NCBI RefSeq assembly: GCF_029227915.1
Contig: NC_079882.1
Location: 1,860,001-1,924,000, forward strand
Origin: Hydractinia symbiolongicarpus
Lineage: Eukaryota > Cnidaria > Hydrozoa > Anthoathecata > Hydractiniidae
DNA length: 64,000 nucleotides
Reading direction: 5' to 3'
In this document: positions 39,980 to 52,822 of the stretch, in pieces
Numbering within the stretch: position 1 is the stretch's first letter
Layout of the letters: each line of letters starts with the position of its first letter
The notes under the pieces: model-generated
The model's input: only the letters and a program-made list of their open reading frames with translations
What the model was told of the DNA's origin: nothing
Database searches by the model: none
Program-made: the position numbers and the translations under genes

Positions 39980-40225
39980 AGCAAGTGAGGAAATTATCAC
40001 AAATCAGAACAAAATTTACATATTGGAAGCGGGAAAACAAAGTGGACAAATGATCGATAATCCGAACTAAAATTGAAAATCCGAACAAAGAATTACATCT
40101 CAGGAGCCGGAGCACAAATGTGGAAAAATGATTAGGAATCTGAACATACATTACGTATTAGGGGAGGGCGGGAACAAATATGGACAAATGATTGAAAATT
40201 TGAATAAAAAATTACAAATAGGGAT
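39980..40225. repeat. Degenerate tandem repeat, ~63-68 bp period
   Basis: Units built on GGACAAATGATNGANAATCC, GAACAAAGAATTACAT and GGAGCGGGAACAAA recur about three and a half times, with GTGGACAAATGAT-like anchors near 40042, 40120 and 40182. Copies differ by substitutions and small indels. A 113-codon minus-strand open frame over it (39810-40151) is attributed to the repeat. Confidence 0.6.
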
Positions 40226-41454
40226 TACAAATAGGTTTAGAATCAATTTTATAATTAAACGTTGAAAATATTATAATTGTTCATACGTAGTAATATTTAT
40301 GGATGAAACTGGTCAAAAAATAAAATGTCTTTATTTTATTAAAGTGAACAGAATCCTAACGTTTTCAGTTCAGACAATTTAGGCTATATGTTGGTAGAAA
40401 TGTTTGTGAGTAGAACTAACAGCTTAGTTAGTTTAAAACACAGTATATAACGTACATACAAGAATTGAGGTTCCAATGACTGCACTAAGTTTTTGTATGT
40501 TAAATTTTAGGTATAACTTCCAATCCAAAATGACAGCATTACTCGTGGTACCAAAAACACCTATTGAACAGGTTAGTAAATAACATCCAGCCTATTTTTT
40601 CATAGATTAATAGCACCAGTAAATAAGTCGTCATGCACAAAATTTATTGGCTGCGCGAATTTCCTTCTTAATCAAACGTTAGTTATTTTTATTACTAGTT
40701 GTTTTATTAGATAAGACGTTCCATGTAGATTGTGGATTTATATGCGAAACCATAAATTGTAGAAACCATAACATTGATGATTTTAGTTAGATTAAAAAAA
40801 AGTTGATATGTATTATAAAATAAAATAATCTAATGGTTAAAAAATGTTTATTGCTGAACGTTCTAACCGGCCATGTAATTGTTTTTTATAAATATTTTTT
40901 TTCTCTGTCAAATATTATCTGTAGTGAATTCTTTTCGGTACTCTTCGAATTGTCTATTCTTGTTCAAATTAGTACAATAAAACATTATAGCATTTTAACG
41001 TAATTAATTGACAAATTTTTCCTCATGAAACAATTCTGACATAAGTATTCGTGAAATCTACTTGCAACCCAATTAGATAAAAAACAAAACAACAAAAGAT
41101 GATTTAATATATACGCAGATAAAATGTGACATAAAAACAATATTTGTCAAAATACTTGTGAATATAGTAAAAATATAAGAACATTTTAAAACATCTAAAA
41201 GTAAAAATATTATTTGATTAACAGCGGAAACCATCGCCAAATTGGTCGTTATATTGCCATTAGTAAAAGGAAAAACATTTCAATTATAATAATTACGTTA
41301 ATATGTGCGGACAGTTACTGTAAACAAAACAGTACAGGAGAAAGCATTTTTAATATACAATGAAGAAACATAAAATAGGTATTGAAAAGAAAACAGAGGT
41401 AGGTTGAATTTATGTTATTTATAGTTAGTGAAATTTAAGTAGCGTTCTTATTGC

Positions 41455-41640
41455 TTTTATTTTTTTGTTTGGTGTTGTTACTATCTGTCATTGTTATTTG
41501 TTTGTTTGTTTATTTTTATTTGTTTCTTTGGTGTTATTACTATGTCTCATTGTTAGTTTGTTTGTTTATTTTTATTTGTTTCTTTGGTGTTATTACTATG
41601 TCTCATTGTTATTTGTTTGTTTGTTTTATTTCTTTTTATT
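41455..41640. repeat. Minisatellite, ~56-bp period, three copies
   Basis: TTTCTTTGGTGTTATTACTA begins at 41523 and again at 41579, with a more diverged copy near 41466. Each is followed by a TTTGTTTGTTTATTTTTATT run. The two overlapping leucine/phenylalanine-rich open frames here come from the repeat. Confidence 0.8.
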
Positions 41641-42896
41641 GATGTCGTTGGTCTTTGGCTCTTTTTTTAAGTAGCTACCCGAGAAAAAAAACTCTATGAC
41701 GCTCACAGTACGACAAAATCTTTTCATAAAAAGCTTATTGTCATGCAAACACGTTTCTGCACAAACACAAGCTAATAACACACACCTAGCAACTCGTTAA
41801 CGTAAAATTAACTGGAAATTCATGTGTGGTTAGATTTATGTTTTGACTTGTTTGGTAGACCACACAAAGCACAAATGGAACAAAAGCAAAACATCCTCCA
41901 TTTTTGCTTTCTCTAAATGGTTATCTTTTATATTTAATATCAAAATTTTTTTATCAAAATAAGTGGAGTAACATCGTTGATTGTGTCAAGGATTAGAAAA
42001 GTTTGACTTTGTATTTATATTGTACAACGTTTCGAGCAAAACAACGCTCAGTTTCAAGTAAACGTATTGTCCAATGTTTCAGTATTTATACATACTTTTT
42101 TTGGAGTAAAATTGTGAAAGACTCAGGAAATAACTCAATAAGAAATAGAGATCATTTCTAATCCATAAAAATAGGGATGATGATCAATTCTCAACTGATT
42201 TGATACATGATTATATTAATCAATTGTATCTTTTTTAATTAAAAGTTAATATGAATTAAAATGACAAAAAGTGTGGTTGGATGCTGGCTTGATATTAATA
42301 AATATTTAACAGGTGCTCTCTCTTAAACTAAAATAATAACTAATTTGAAAATTGAGACAAATGTTGAAATGCAAGTAGAAAAGAAAGAATGGGATGTTGA
42401 GCAACTTTAGAATGGTATGCAATTAGTTTTTGTGATAAGCCTCATTACGTTTCACGCAATTTCAAAGAATTAAATCTTGCTATATATATTTCATGTTTAT
42501 TTCTTAATATTTTTGACTCTAACCAATTAATGTGATTGAAATCTTAAATTATGGCTGCATGCAAATATTTATCAGCTCTTTTGTATTTTAGCTACTTTTT
42601 TATATTCTCACATTATGGTATTCCTTTCTTAGTAGCTTCAAGGTAATATTATTAAGATTAAAAAAGGATCGAGATACGTACTTAAACCATAAAAAATGAA
42701 GTTATTCTTCAAAATAACCAGGTAAAGCGTGACTAAGACCGTGCAAAGTATATATAAGAAATATATACATCCTGTACGCAGCAAAATTTCAAAAATTACA
42801 TCAATTCTTCAAATAAATTTTAAAAAAAGTAAAAAGTATGGAAATATAAATAATATTTTGCTAAAATACAAAGCAATACAAATGTAAAAAGGTTCC

Positions 42897-44124
42897 AGCG
42901 TTTATATTATCAGATTTTGTCAAATAGATTTATTTGATTCGACAATATCTGATAGGGTAAACAGAAAAATTGGAAGCTTTTTTGATCTGAAAAGTTTCAA
43001 CTTTTTAGATTTTGTCTGATGAGAATTAACCAATGATGTAACAGTTTGCTTCATTAAATATTAATGATTTGAGAATTCGCATAATTTCGAAAGTACGACA
43101 AGATAGAAACATCTTTCAAGATATTAAAATTTCAAAAACAGAAATTTTTATTGAATTTTATTGAATCCTCTGTACAAAGACAGGAATGATAAAGCAAAGG
43201 CAATTATCCACATTTGCGACAAATTATATTCCAAATCTTCTCTTTTAGTTTTCCTACTTTTTTCTTCTCAATAAAACAGATCACGATTGCGGCAACAGCA
43301 CGCCTTAAGCCAAATTTCCACTGCACAATATTCGCGACGATTTTTGCGACGAAAAGTAGAAACCAATTCAACTTTTCGTTATGACGAATATCGCGACCAA
43401 TCAAATTCGAGTATTGATGACGACCGTCGTAAAAATCGCCCTGTGGAGATTCGCCTTTAAGGAACCATGTTGAAAATAAAAATAAAAAATTTCGACATCT
43501 GATACAAATGTAAACGCAAGAATCTGATGTGAATAATTAATCAGAAAACTGATAGTTTAGTAGGCGACGTTTCGGGAGATCCTTCTCCCATCATCGGGCA
43601 AAGTAAAATGGTGTTGAGCATGTATTTATATAATTGCAGAGGATCAAAATTCATAAAAATTACCCAATCAGAAACGAGCTGATAATTACAGTTAATTACG
43701 GTAATTAACATTTTCGGACCTAAATGTAGGTAACTACTTCTTCTGTAGGGCTGTTAACCAAATCTCATAAAGTTGATACGAGATGCTGTTTATATGTTTG
43801 TTACGTGCTACACTGTTGATGGTTTCTTTAATCTTCATGGCTGTTGTTCTGGATTCTCTGTCAATGATTTTCTTCACATCCCAATTAAACTGATGACTTC
43901 TGCTCCAGCTGTGGTCCGCAAATTCGTTTTTCTTCACATCTCCGTTTCTCACTGCGCGCATATGTTCTTGTACTCGTTGCTCCCGAAACGTCGCCTACTA
44001 AACTATCATGTTCAAGAAATGATAAACTTTCCACAGTAACATGAATACTGGACAGACAAACTGAAATAATATCTTCAATAATAATCAGAAAACTCTTCAG
44101 ACAAAATCTAATAATGTAAACGCT
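42897..44124. mobile_element. Possible TIR element that was split by a later insertion
   Basis: AGCGTTTATATTATCAGATT at 42897 (25 bp considered) is matched on the opposite strand at 44099-44124, with about 22 of 25 positions agreeing. The interior has no coding potential apart from the Penelope-like insertion at 43551-44081. Without that insertion the element would be about 700 bp. No target duplication was confirmed. Confidence 0.4.
43551..44081 (-). mobile_element. Penelope-like element copy B with 13-bp target-site duplication
   Basis: Flanked by TAATCAGAAAACT on both sides (43538-43550 and 44082-44094). The minus strand from about 43970 to 43734 encodes a sequence like the C-terminal GIY-YIG nuclease end of Penelope-like retroelements (EHMRAVRNGDVKKNEFADHS, then FNWDVKKIIDRES, then KIKETIN). 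It lacks the catalytic GIY-YIG start and the reverse transcriptase, so it is 5'-truncated and inactive. A 29-bp terminal sequence at 43550-43578 is repeated inverted at 43980-44009, base for base. The right copy continues for a further ~24 bp that matches copy A at 30330. Such terminal inversions are known from this retroelement class; assignment is by protein resemblance. Confidence 0.8.
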
Positions 44125-45650
44125 ATTTAAAGTTTTAGGTAGATCCTTTTAGTAAAGTGTCAAAATTTCAAGAATTAAGTTTACTGAATTTTATTACCTG
44201 TGAATTTAAAAATAGTTTAATTATAAAATCTCATTTAAGCAAAATTAAATAAAACATTATAAAATTTAAATAAGGAGATAAATATTGAGCTTTTAAAATT
44301 ATGCACAGTCGATAAACTCTTCAGACAACTTTGTACGGTATGTTCGGTGCTAATTGAGTGAATGTCCTAATTAGCAGAATCTTTTTTTTTCTAGTTCATT
44401 TATATTTTATTGATATATAGATAATATAGAGGTCACTTAATTACAATTAAAGAAATTTGGCTAACAAGATGTCTTATGTTTGCACGTCTCAGGTCTGTTG
44501 GGTTTTCGCCACTAACTCAATAACGTAAGATCTGCACGTCAATTTGCAATAAGATGTGGAGGATGAATTTGCATAGACAATATATAATTACCGACGTGCA
44601 GATGATTGGGTTGACAGCAAAAACTTAAGCGGTCTGGAACAGGAAAGTGCCATTTTGGCATGCTTTTGCATGAAGTATGCAGCGTCATAATTAAATCTAA
44701 AAATCTTTAAATGCAAATATCTTGAGAAAGATACATAAAATGTTAAAAAACATGGTTCTAGACCTCCACCATTGTTTTATCACTATAAAATCAATCAATA
44801 ATTATTAAGCTTCAAGCCTTATTTAATAATAAGTTCTAAAGGACTTTTACCGACGTGGACCAATCAAAAAAGTACTTACTCTTGTGAGACCTTTAAAAAA
44901 CCGCGTGAAAAAAAAGGTTATGGTAGCATATCAAAAGGTAAAAAATTAATTCAGGCAAAATAAAAGCATTGTCTAATGATTACATGAGAAATTTTGCAGA
45001 TAATGATTTTGTACCAAACGCCTTTTCTATGCTGCATACTGTGCTAAAGCAGTATATTCATAGTGGGAACAAATATAGTCATATACTCGCTCTTCTAAAA
45101 GATTACAGAAAATTACAGATTATTTCCTTGCTTTGAAATGAAAAAGAATTACGAAACATCAGTCCATTGTTTGTGTATTTTGTTATGTATTCTTGCGTTG
45201 TTTGTGTTCTTGCTTTTATCAATACCTTTGATGGCTTTTAATAGTCATGCATTTAAAAGTCATAAATTAGGGAAATTGGTATTTCCTAACATCAGTATGG
45301 TGTTTTTAAGCGAAAGAGATGTATTAAAGAGAGGCACGTTAATAATACTTTATGCATACATTATTATAAAGTGAAAACATTCAAAAACGATTCTTTAAAA
45401 TAGAGGATTAAAGAAAAATTTTTAATTAATACACAAGTTATTCGACTTTATGACGAATACAAACTGTTGGAGTTAATTAAGCTGTGTGCAAAGTTATAAA
45501 CAAATGAGATTTAGTCGTACATACAACGTTGTATGGTTAGTGGAAGGTTGAAAGGTAAATTGTTGTTATCAAAATGGTATTGAAATTAATCCATATGTGT
45601 ATTTTGTTGAAACCAATCTAGAATGATTATCAAATGACATAATTTGTGAT
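44125..45650. other. Non-coding stretch, one hydrophobic short open frame
   Basis: AT-rich with no supported gene. The frame at 45138-45374 (78 codons) has a strongly hydrophobic segment at residues 10-33 and could be a signal-anchor, but it has no visible splice partner or homologue I recognise. Confidence 0.4.
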
Positions 45651-45654
45651 TTTA

Positions 45655-45798
45655 GGATATGGTGATTAGTCCCAGGAACTTTCCAGCTCCCATGGGAGAG
45701 AAAGAAAGAAAGCAGGCTGAAAGAGAAAGATTAGAAGCTGAACAGAACGATGGTAAACTCTTTATGACTGGTATTAAGGTGCAAGCACCAAGGAGTAT
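45655..45798 (+). CDS. Possible isolated exon, function unknown
   Basis: A 48-codon stretch bounded by an acceptor (TGATTTTAG before 45655) and a donor (ATG then GTAGGT at 45799), in phase 0 on both sides. The translation is charged and non-random: an MGEKERKQAERERLEAEQ helix followed by GKLFMTGIKVQAPRSM. Base composition is richer in G+C than its surroundings. An internal ATG at 45659 could make it a first coding exon. I do not recognise the protein and found no neighbouring exons on this strand before the channel gene 7 kb downstream. It could be an alternative upstream exon of that gene (the phase is compatible), an exon of an unrelated gene, or a remnant. Confidence 0.35.
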
Positions 45799-46151
45799 GG
45801 TAGGTAGTAATTTTGTATTGAAACAGGGTAGATGTATTCCCGTGGATGTGCAACAAGGTTATATACACAAGAAATGTATTCCACAGTGCTGTTAATGTTA
45901 ATATAAGAAACAAACTTTGGCCCTGTTTAAAACCCGTTAAATTTAGAGATCGTTTCCAACAATATTTCAACTTTCGGCACACGCATTTAATCTCAAATCT
46001 TCCCAACAAAACTAAAAACCATGCTGAACCATGTTGATCCTTTCCACATACTTAGTTTTTTCTTATTTTCTTATTATTTAATACTAGTCGATAAGACACA
46101 TAGGAAAATCCACTTAGGTAATAGGACATTGAAAAAGTTGGTTGTTTAAGA

Positions 46152-46345
46152 CGTTTTGCTGACGTCAGCATTGCAAAACCAAAACAAATTGGCGAAATTT
46201 AGTTTATTCGTTGCCTGTAACGTGTAGAGGTTGAAACGCTGATCAAAATAATGTATAGGATCATATCTTTTCTACGAACGACTAAGGACATATAAGGGTT
46301 TAAAAATTTTGCTGACGTCAGCAATGGCCCGTCAAAACCCCAACA
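46152..46345. repeat. Dispersed repeat with two CRE-type palindromes
   Basis: TTTTGCTGACGTCAGCA occurs at about 46154 and 46307, about 153 bp apart, each followed by a CAAAACC-type stretch. GCTGACGTCAGC is a perfect palindrome containing the full CRE octamer TGACGTCA. The arrangement suggests the two ends of a short dispersed element; exact limits are uncertain. Confidence 0.5.
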
Positions 46346-47945
46346 TTTTTATCAGTATTATTATAAGAGATTGCCATTAAACGCGTTTATAAATGTTGCC
46401 TTATTCTCGTGGGTGCTTTTAACATAAAGAAAAGTGTGTACTAATTTAGAATCATTTAAAAGTGAGCCTAAGCCTCTAAGTATTATTCTTAAGTTCTGGA
46501 ATGAAGCTATATGAAATGTAAGCATTCAACTTCACAAAATTACAACCCGGTTTTATGTGCTGACTGGATCGAAAGGTGGACCAATCTTTTACACAATTAT
46601 TTCAAAACGCGTCATGAGTTTAAAGGTCCTATAATCCTTCATGTGTGGGACATAGCTACAGCGGATGTTCTTTAAGTAATTAAGAGTTCACTGCTGTGCC
46701 CACTGCTGCGTTCACTACTGTAAATAGACATGACTGTACAATGCTCATGAGGAGGACTTTTTTTATTTCGTAAAATTAGTTTCTGCTAGCTACAATAACA
46801 CAGATTTTTTTCACATAAAAGCAAGATAATCCAACTTAGCATAAGCGGAAATATTAAAATGATTGATGCCTTTCGGAGTATAACTAATACATTAATAACA
46901 TGTAGGTAGAAAATTCATTATTACCCCATGCTGGTAAATTATTATAAAATTGCATTTAGTTTGGATTAGCTTAAGAGATAATATTGTTTGTAATGACGTG
47001 CGTATTCTTAAATGTACTTCCTTCAACTTATAAAGATTATCAAAACAATTTTTGTGCTGTATTTTTGTTGTAGCTTTTATAAATAATATGAATGTTCTCA
47101 GTTTTAAGATTGTGCCGACTTTTTCGTTAAAAGAAGGGGTTGTTGGTCCTCTTCTTTTTACTTTTCGTATGTTGGTTTTAGACCTGCGTTTTGCAAAACT
47201 CCTTTTAAGAATAAACAGTTTTTGAGGAGTAGCGCAGACGTAAGACGTTTAAATACAATGTTTTTGTTTCTTAATATTTTTTGTTTATTTTTTATACCCT
47301 AACAAACTCAGAGAGCCTTAACTTAATTAAAACATTTGTCCCAAATTTCCAGGTAATAATAAAAAAGTTTTATCGCAAATAGTAGGCTATATTGAATAAA
47401 AACGCGACCTATTCTTGATCGACAAGTAACTTTTTATGCTGGCCGTAACCACACTCAATTATGGCACAAGTCCAAAACACTTGGTTCAATTGATGCTTTT
47501 TTGTCAATTTAATATTTGTTTTTTGAATACCTTATTAATAATTTTCAAGGTTAATTTAAGTACAATTTGGGCGTTATGGCGCATGCATGGGTTTTTTGCT
47601 TTTCACACTTTTTAATTTGCGCTCATTTTCGGAAACGCAGCAAAATTTGTCCGTACGAAAAATAAATATTGAAATTGTTTCGCCCTGTGAGCTATTCTAC
47701 AAATATATTTTTTGGAATATCTCTCTTTTGTGCCGGCAAGAAGATCAAAACCAAGCTTTTGATTGAAATTGCTTAGCTCTTGCCAAGCATATTTAACCTT
47801 GGTCTAACTAAACGAACTTAGTTTTCAAAATGATGATTTGTCTTTAATCTGATGGATTATCCAAATGTCATTTAATGTCAATATACCACAAACGCAAACA
47901 GACGAAGGTATAAAACACGAAAGTGTGAAGGACGATATGTAGACA
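46346..47945. other. Non-coding stretch, nothing recognisable
   Basis: AT-rich sequence with no exon, tRNA-like structure or clear repeat that I could support. Confidence 0.5.
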
Positions 47946-48371
47946 TACCGTAATGATCCGATTAAACGCTCAGCATTTTTAAGCGCCCCCTGGAATAAGC
48001 GCCCAGGTAATTTCCTCAAAGTTCAATAAGCTCCCGGCACTTATTAAGCGCCCTCCTCGAATAAGCGCCCACCTGATAAAAGGGTGCGCTTAATCAAAAA
48101 ATACTTTGAGAAACTGGGCGCGTATTTGAAAATTTTACTTTCTTATATTGAGAACCTTAGAAAGACTAAAATTTATTTTCCTACATCTATTGTTCAGTTT
48201 TATTTTTTCAAGGAAAAAAATTGAAAATTACCGTTGTCTTTAATTTATATAAAAATAGGAAAAATTTATAAGCGCCCAGCATTTTTAGGCAGCCCTCTCG
48301 ATTAAGCGCCCATGCAAAAAAAAACAAAAATTTAATAAGCGCCCAGGGCGCTTGTTTAGATCATGACGGTA
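47946..48371. mobile_element. MITE with TA duplication and internal AAGCGCCC words
   Basis: The left end TACCGTAATGATCCGATTAA and the right end, read on the other strand, TACCGTCATGATCTAAACAA form imperfect inverted repeats. Taking TA as the target duplication, the element starts CCGTNATGATC, like Tc1/mariner-type insertions. Inside, ATAAGCGCCCA-type words recur at least seven times on the plus strand and in reverse at 48085-48110 and 48350. There is no open frame of note. The same internal words occur in fragments at 31755-32135. Confidence 0.7.
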
Positions 48372-51300
48372 CCAAAGAATTAATAAAATGATAGATCATA
48401 TAAATCGTAGAGTATTCAAATGGACCTAAACTTTTTTGAAAAACTACAATGATATATATTCATAGAAAGAAAAAGCTACACACGGTATAAAAATCGACTT
48501 TATATGTGGTCAAGTGGTTTATAAAATTTTTCAGTCTAGTTTCTTAACATGAAAAATTTATTATAGATCACGGGAGTTGCTATTTTTGTCACCAACAAAA
48601 GGAATACAAAAGCATTGTTTACTGAACCAGCATCATATAAAGAATATAAAACAGCCTTTATGAATTTTTATACAGCTATAAGTGTGTATTTTTACAGACC
48701 AAATGTATTCACATATCCAAATTCTAATGATCTCAGTGTAGCTAAGCTCAGTGTAGGTGTTTAAAAGTAGCATTGATATATTAGTTAAGGGGTCTTGATG
48801 GTCAGTAACATATTATGGTGAAAAAAATTTTGATCGCGTTAGCTACAACAAATTTTAATTTACCATACTTCGTCAGGAACAGGCATACAAGGTATATAAA
48901 CTATTGATGTTTTACAATTCAAAGGGGCTAACATTGTTCATTTCGAATCCTTACAGCTTGCAAGTAGAGATTTAAATGTTTAGCACATCAACCTCCCAAA
49001 TCCTTTTTCTTGTCTAATTAAACTGAACAGCTAAACGGATTCATAGTTTTCAGAGCTTTTAGTTTTCCTTTTCTAATTATAATACAATGAGCAACGAGGC
49101 TTTACGGTTGTGACAGCCATGATATATTCTCACTCAAAAATGTTTTTTTCAATTTGTCTGCAAAGGTTCAGCAGATACAATTCTTGTTTTTTCAATCTCA
49201 TTACTTTTACTAATTTTTTAATATATATCAGCCAATATATTATTCTTAATTTTGGATTTCTGCGTGAAAACACAAGAAAGTTTTTTACTTCCGCAAATGC
49301 TAGATATATTGTCTCGTCGTACCTTTAATAGTGGTGTCTTATGTTGGTTCTAGATAATTTTCTTTGCATGTTTTAAAAGTACAGGCTGTTAAAGTTACCA
49401 ATCAGATCTTCACTCAATGCAATTAGAAGTACATCATGTTATTCACCCACGGAATTTTTAAAGATGATGTCAGCAAATTTTGTTTTAAAAAATATTACAT
49501 TACAAACCAGTCAACCCTACCCACACGGCTTTCAAACATTAAAACAAAGTTTATTACACAATCGGTGATTACAGATGTTTAAGGCATTTGTATGAAACCT
49601 GATTTTTTATAACATTATATGCAAGTGATTTTCATACCTCTGACAGTGACGTTTACCTATTTTTAATGGTCAAATAGCTAATATAAAGGGAAAGTGGTTC
49701 ATATTAGTCATCTCTGTTGGCCTGACAATTGTACCTCTACGTTTCACTTGTCCTTCAACATACGTGGCAATCGGTTCCTACATTTTCTATCTAATTTACA
49801 ATGGTTGTCTATAATCAGTTTTTAACATCCATTGCAATCCCCTCAACCTAAAAGGTGCTAGGAGTGGCACCGTAGTTGAATTTAACCCCTTGTGCTTAAA
49901 GTTTTTGGAAAACTGCGTTAATGTTATGCTTTCAAAATGCGAATTTTTGACAAACCGCGTTAATATCGCGGACGTTAATTCTCTGAGTTGTTAATTTTCT
50001 GATTCGTTAATTTCCTAAGGTATTATGAAAAATTAATACATAAAATCATTAGGATTTCATTGACCTATCAAAGATAAACAACAGAATAGAAATAAACAGC
50101 TGAAAAAATACTTCCACATGTCGCCATGGTAAAATATTGCTTAACAACAAACAAAACAGAGTTCGTCTTCTTTGTTGCAATGGGACTTACTTTGAATATT
50201 CGGATTAGTAATATCAAGAATTAAATGAAATCAAAAATTTATTTCACTAAAATGAAAAAAAGTGACTTTTAGAACCTTTGCTAGGTCAAAATTGAGCAAT
50301 TAATTAAACTCTGAAAAATGTGTAATATCCTGTTTGTCGGCAAAAATTAGGTCGTGCGTATGAAATCTATAAGTTAAAAATGGCAAATGATTATATTTTT
50401 ATCGAACTTGCTCTGACCACGCGCGCGTCAACCAATTACAAAAACAACTTTCACAAAACAACCAATCAACATTTTAGCGACCTCTAGATTATTTTTAAAA
50501 CAATCGACAAAATCCGCCATTTTAAAAGTGTTGTGTTAATAGCATGATGGATGAGATTTGGAGATGGTGCGACATCTAACGACTTTGTAATTTAAAAAGG
50601 AATTTTTTGAATTATAAATATTTCTGCTATTTTAGCTTAACATGATAACCCTGTGTTCTGTTTTTCACTTATATCGAACTTGTGAGAAAAGTTATTTTTT
50701 AAAAAAAAAGCCGAGCAGTGTGCATGGCAATGCTCTACCCCAGTGTTTGGCTTGCCAATAATCGCATACTGTTGCTGTTCCTGATTCTATAGATTGTAAT
50801 TTCTTTGCCGAGAATATGACAGACTTTAACCTGTATTTTTATTTAAATCAAAGTTACAATTAATTTTGGAACTTTCACAAAAACACATTCCTCAAAATTG
50901 GTAGGAAACATTACGATGAACCCTGTGATTTTATCTGAACCGCTGTTGTGGTAAAATTATTTTTTAAATAAAAATTTAAAAGTAGGCGGGGTAAAGTATA
51001 TCTGCCCTTAAGCGCTCCAAGTCACTCAGCTACATTTGGATAATAAAACTAGAACTCGAGTAAAAGAATGAGAACAATTTTTGTTATTTAAAAAGCCAAG
51101 GAAATTACGCAGACGATTTTTGACGCAGGCTGGTTTGTCTTTTTTTTATATTTTTATCATTTAAGGAATGATATTAATTATTAATCAAAAGTTAAGAAGA
51201 AGAATTAGAAAAGTATGCAAAATATATTATGTAAACCACACAAAAAATGTCAATCAACTTAAAAAAATATGAATATACGCACCCACACATAAAAGCCTAC

Positions 51301-52822
51301 AAAATCACTCTTCTTCACCAAGTGCTGACTACATTTTCTGTGTTTTCGCCTCAATTTTTGTTGCTGATACAATAAACAACTGGTGAGCATTAACAGCTCC
51401 AACAAAATCATTTAAGGATACTGTAAGGGTATAGACACATATTCAGTATATTCGTTAGTTCTCAATAATTATGTTTTTTTCTTCAAAATTGTTTATTGAA
51501 TATAAAAGCAAATTAAATTGTCTATAGGATAATATAAATATGAAATTTAAATTTTTTTCCAGGTCTCCCCTCCGTTTTATGTTTTTTATTGATCACTCAC
51601 TTTACCATAACAACAATACTTTGTCACATTTTTTCGAAAAAGCGCGTCGTTTGTTATAAATTAGTGAGGAAAATGAATTTTTGCTCGCTCCTTTGTGTTT
51701 TAACCTGTCTTTTTCTTTACATAATCAAAATGTGCATAAAATGTGACAAAGTCATTTGCAGCAGGGATGAGCACGTGTGGATGGTTTTGTTGAGTTTCTT
51801 CATCGTGGAGGGGCGTTTCAGACATTTAAGTCTTGTATACATCGTGAAAAACGAACATCTAAAATTCCTCGCACAATAGTTTTTCGCAACCTGACCTTTA
51901 CAACAATAGCGTATTGAAAGATGTGCAGAAGGTGTTAAGCGAACTACCGGTAACTTATTAAATACTTATATTATGGTAGAGAATATCAAACTCCACATAT
52001 TTTGGAGAAAAATTTTTTTTGTAAAGAAATTATATTTATACGATTACAATATCCTTAAATATTAAACTTTAACTTACTTGAGTGTTGTATGAAAATATTC
52101 AATAGGTAATCTATTATTAAATTAAACGAAACATCTTTTCACCATCGATGCGAACAGTATTAAATAATATATTGGCTAACAATAAATGGAAGAAGAAATT
52201 TGTTACAGATACTGGTTTTCTGTGATAAAGTAGAAAATTATAATTTTGAGGTTCTTAACGAGATTCTAAAAAAGGTTTTGTTTTCGTTATTGATTAAGAA
52301 ATATAAGTAATGGTTCATTTATATTTAAAGTTAGGCTTCAAAGAAGTTATTGACTGAAAATCCTGAAAATCCTTTTCTTAATACAATTTAAGAAAGTACG
52401 AAATATGTTCTCGAGATACAATCATTCAAGAGCTTGCGAAAAAAAAGAAGACTTTGCTGAAATAAAAAAATTGAAAAAAACATCGAAATACTTGAAAGAA
52501 AACAAATACAAGCTGGTTTCTACTTATTTGTTAAACCATTTTTTGTTTAAAAATAAAGTTAACTGATGGTACCAGTCATCAAGATTAAAACTGATTAATT
52601 CATATCAAAATAATGTTAAATTAAAATTGTTTTAACGTTCACAAATACTAGCTTAAAATCTCCGAGTAAGGTCGCGTAAAACCTATATTTGCTAGCAGGT
52701 TCTTGAGTAGTAACTAATCATTAAAACATCGATCAGAGAGCAGGCTTGTTGTAACCAGCAAACCTATTAAATGAGGAGTTTGTAGAAAAACGTTTTCGAC
52801 ATTTTATAGAGTAGAGTAGAAA
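48372..52822. other. Long non-coding stretch before the channel gene
   Basis: AT-rich, without a supported gene. A 96-codon frame at 51589-51879, with a signal-peptide-like segment from 51672, follows a polypyrimidine tract and an AG at 51560-51561, but it has no recognisable domain or splice partner. The region presumably includes the promoter and 5' untranslated exon(s) of the ERG-type gene, which I could not place. Confidence 0.45.

Noticed and set aside
41451-41674. Two overlapping Leu/Phe-rich frames as small membrane proteins
   Set aside because: They are translations of the 56-bp minisatellite.
45138-45374. 78-codon frame with a hydrophobic segment as a membrane-protein gene
   Set aside because: There is no recognisable family, no clear splice donor and no supporting context; a hydrophobic stretch is common in T-rich random sequence.
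51589-51879. 96-codon frame with a signal-peptide-like segment
   Set aside because: No domain or exon partner was visible and composition is like the surrounding DNA.
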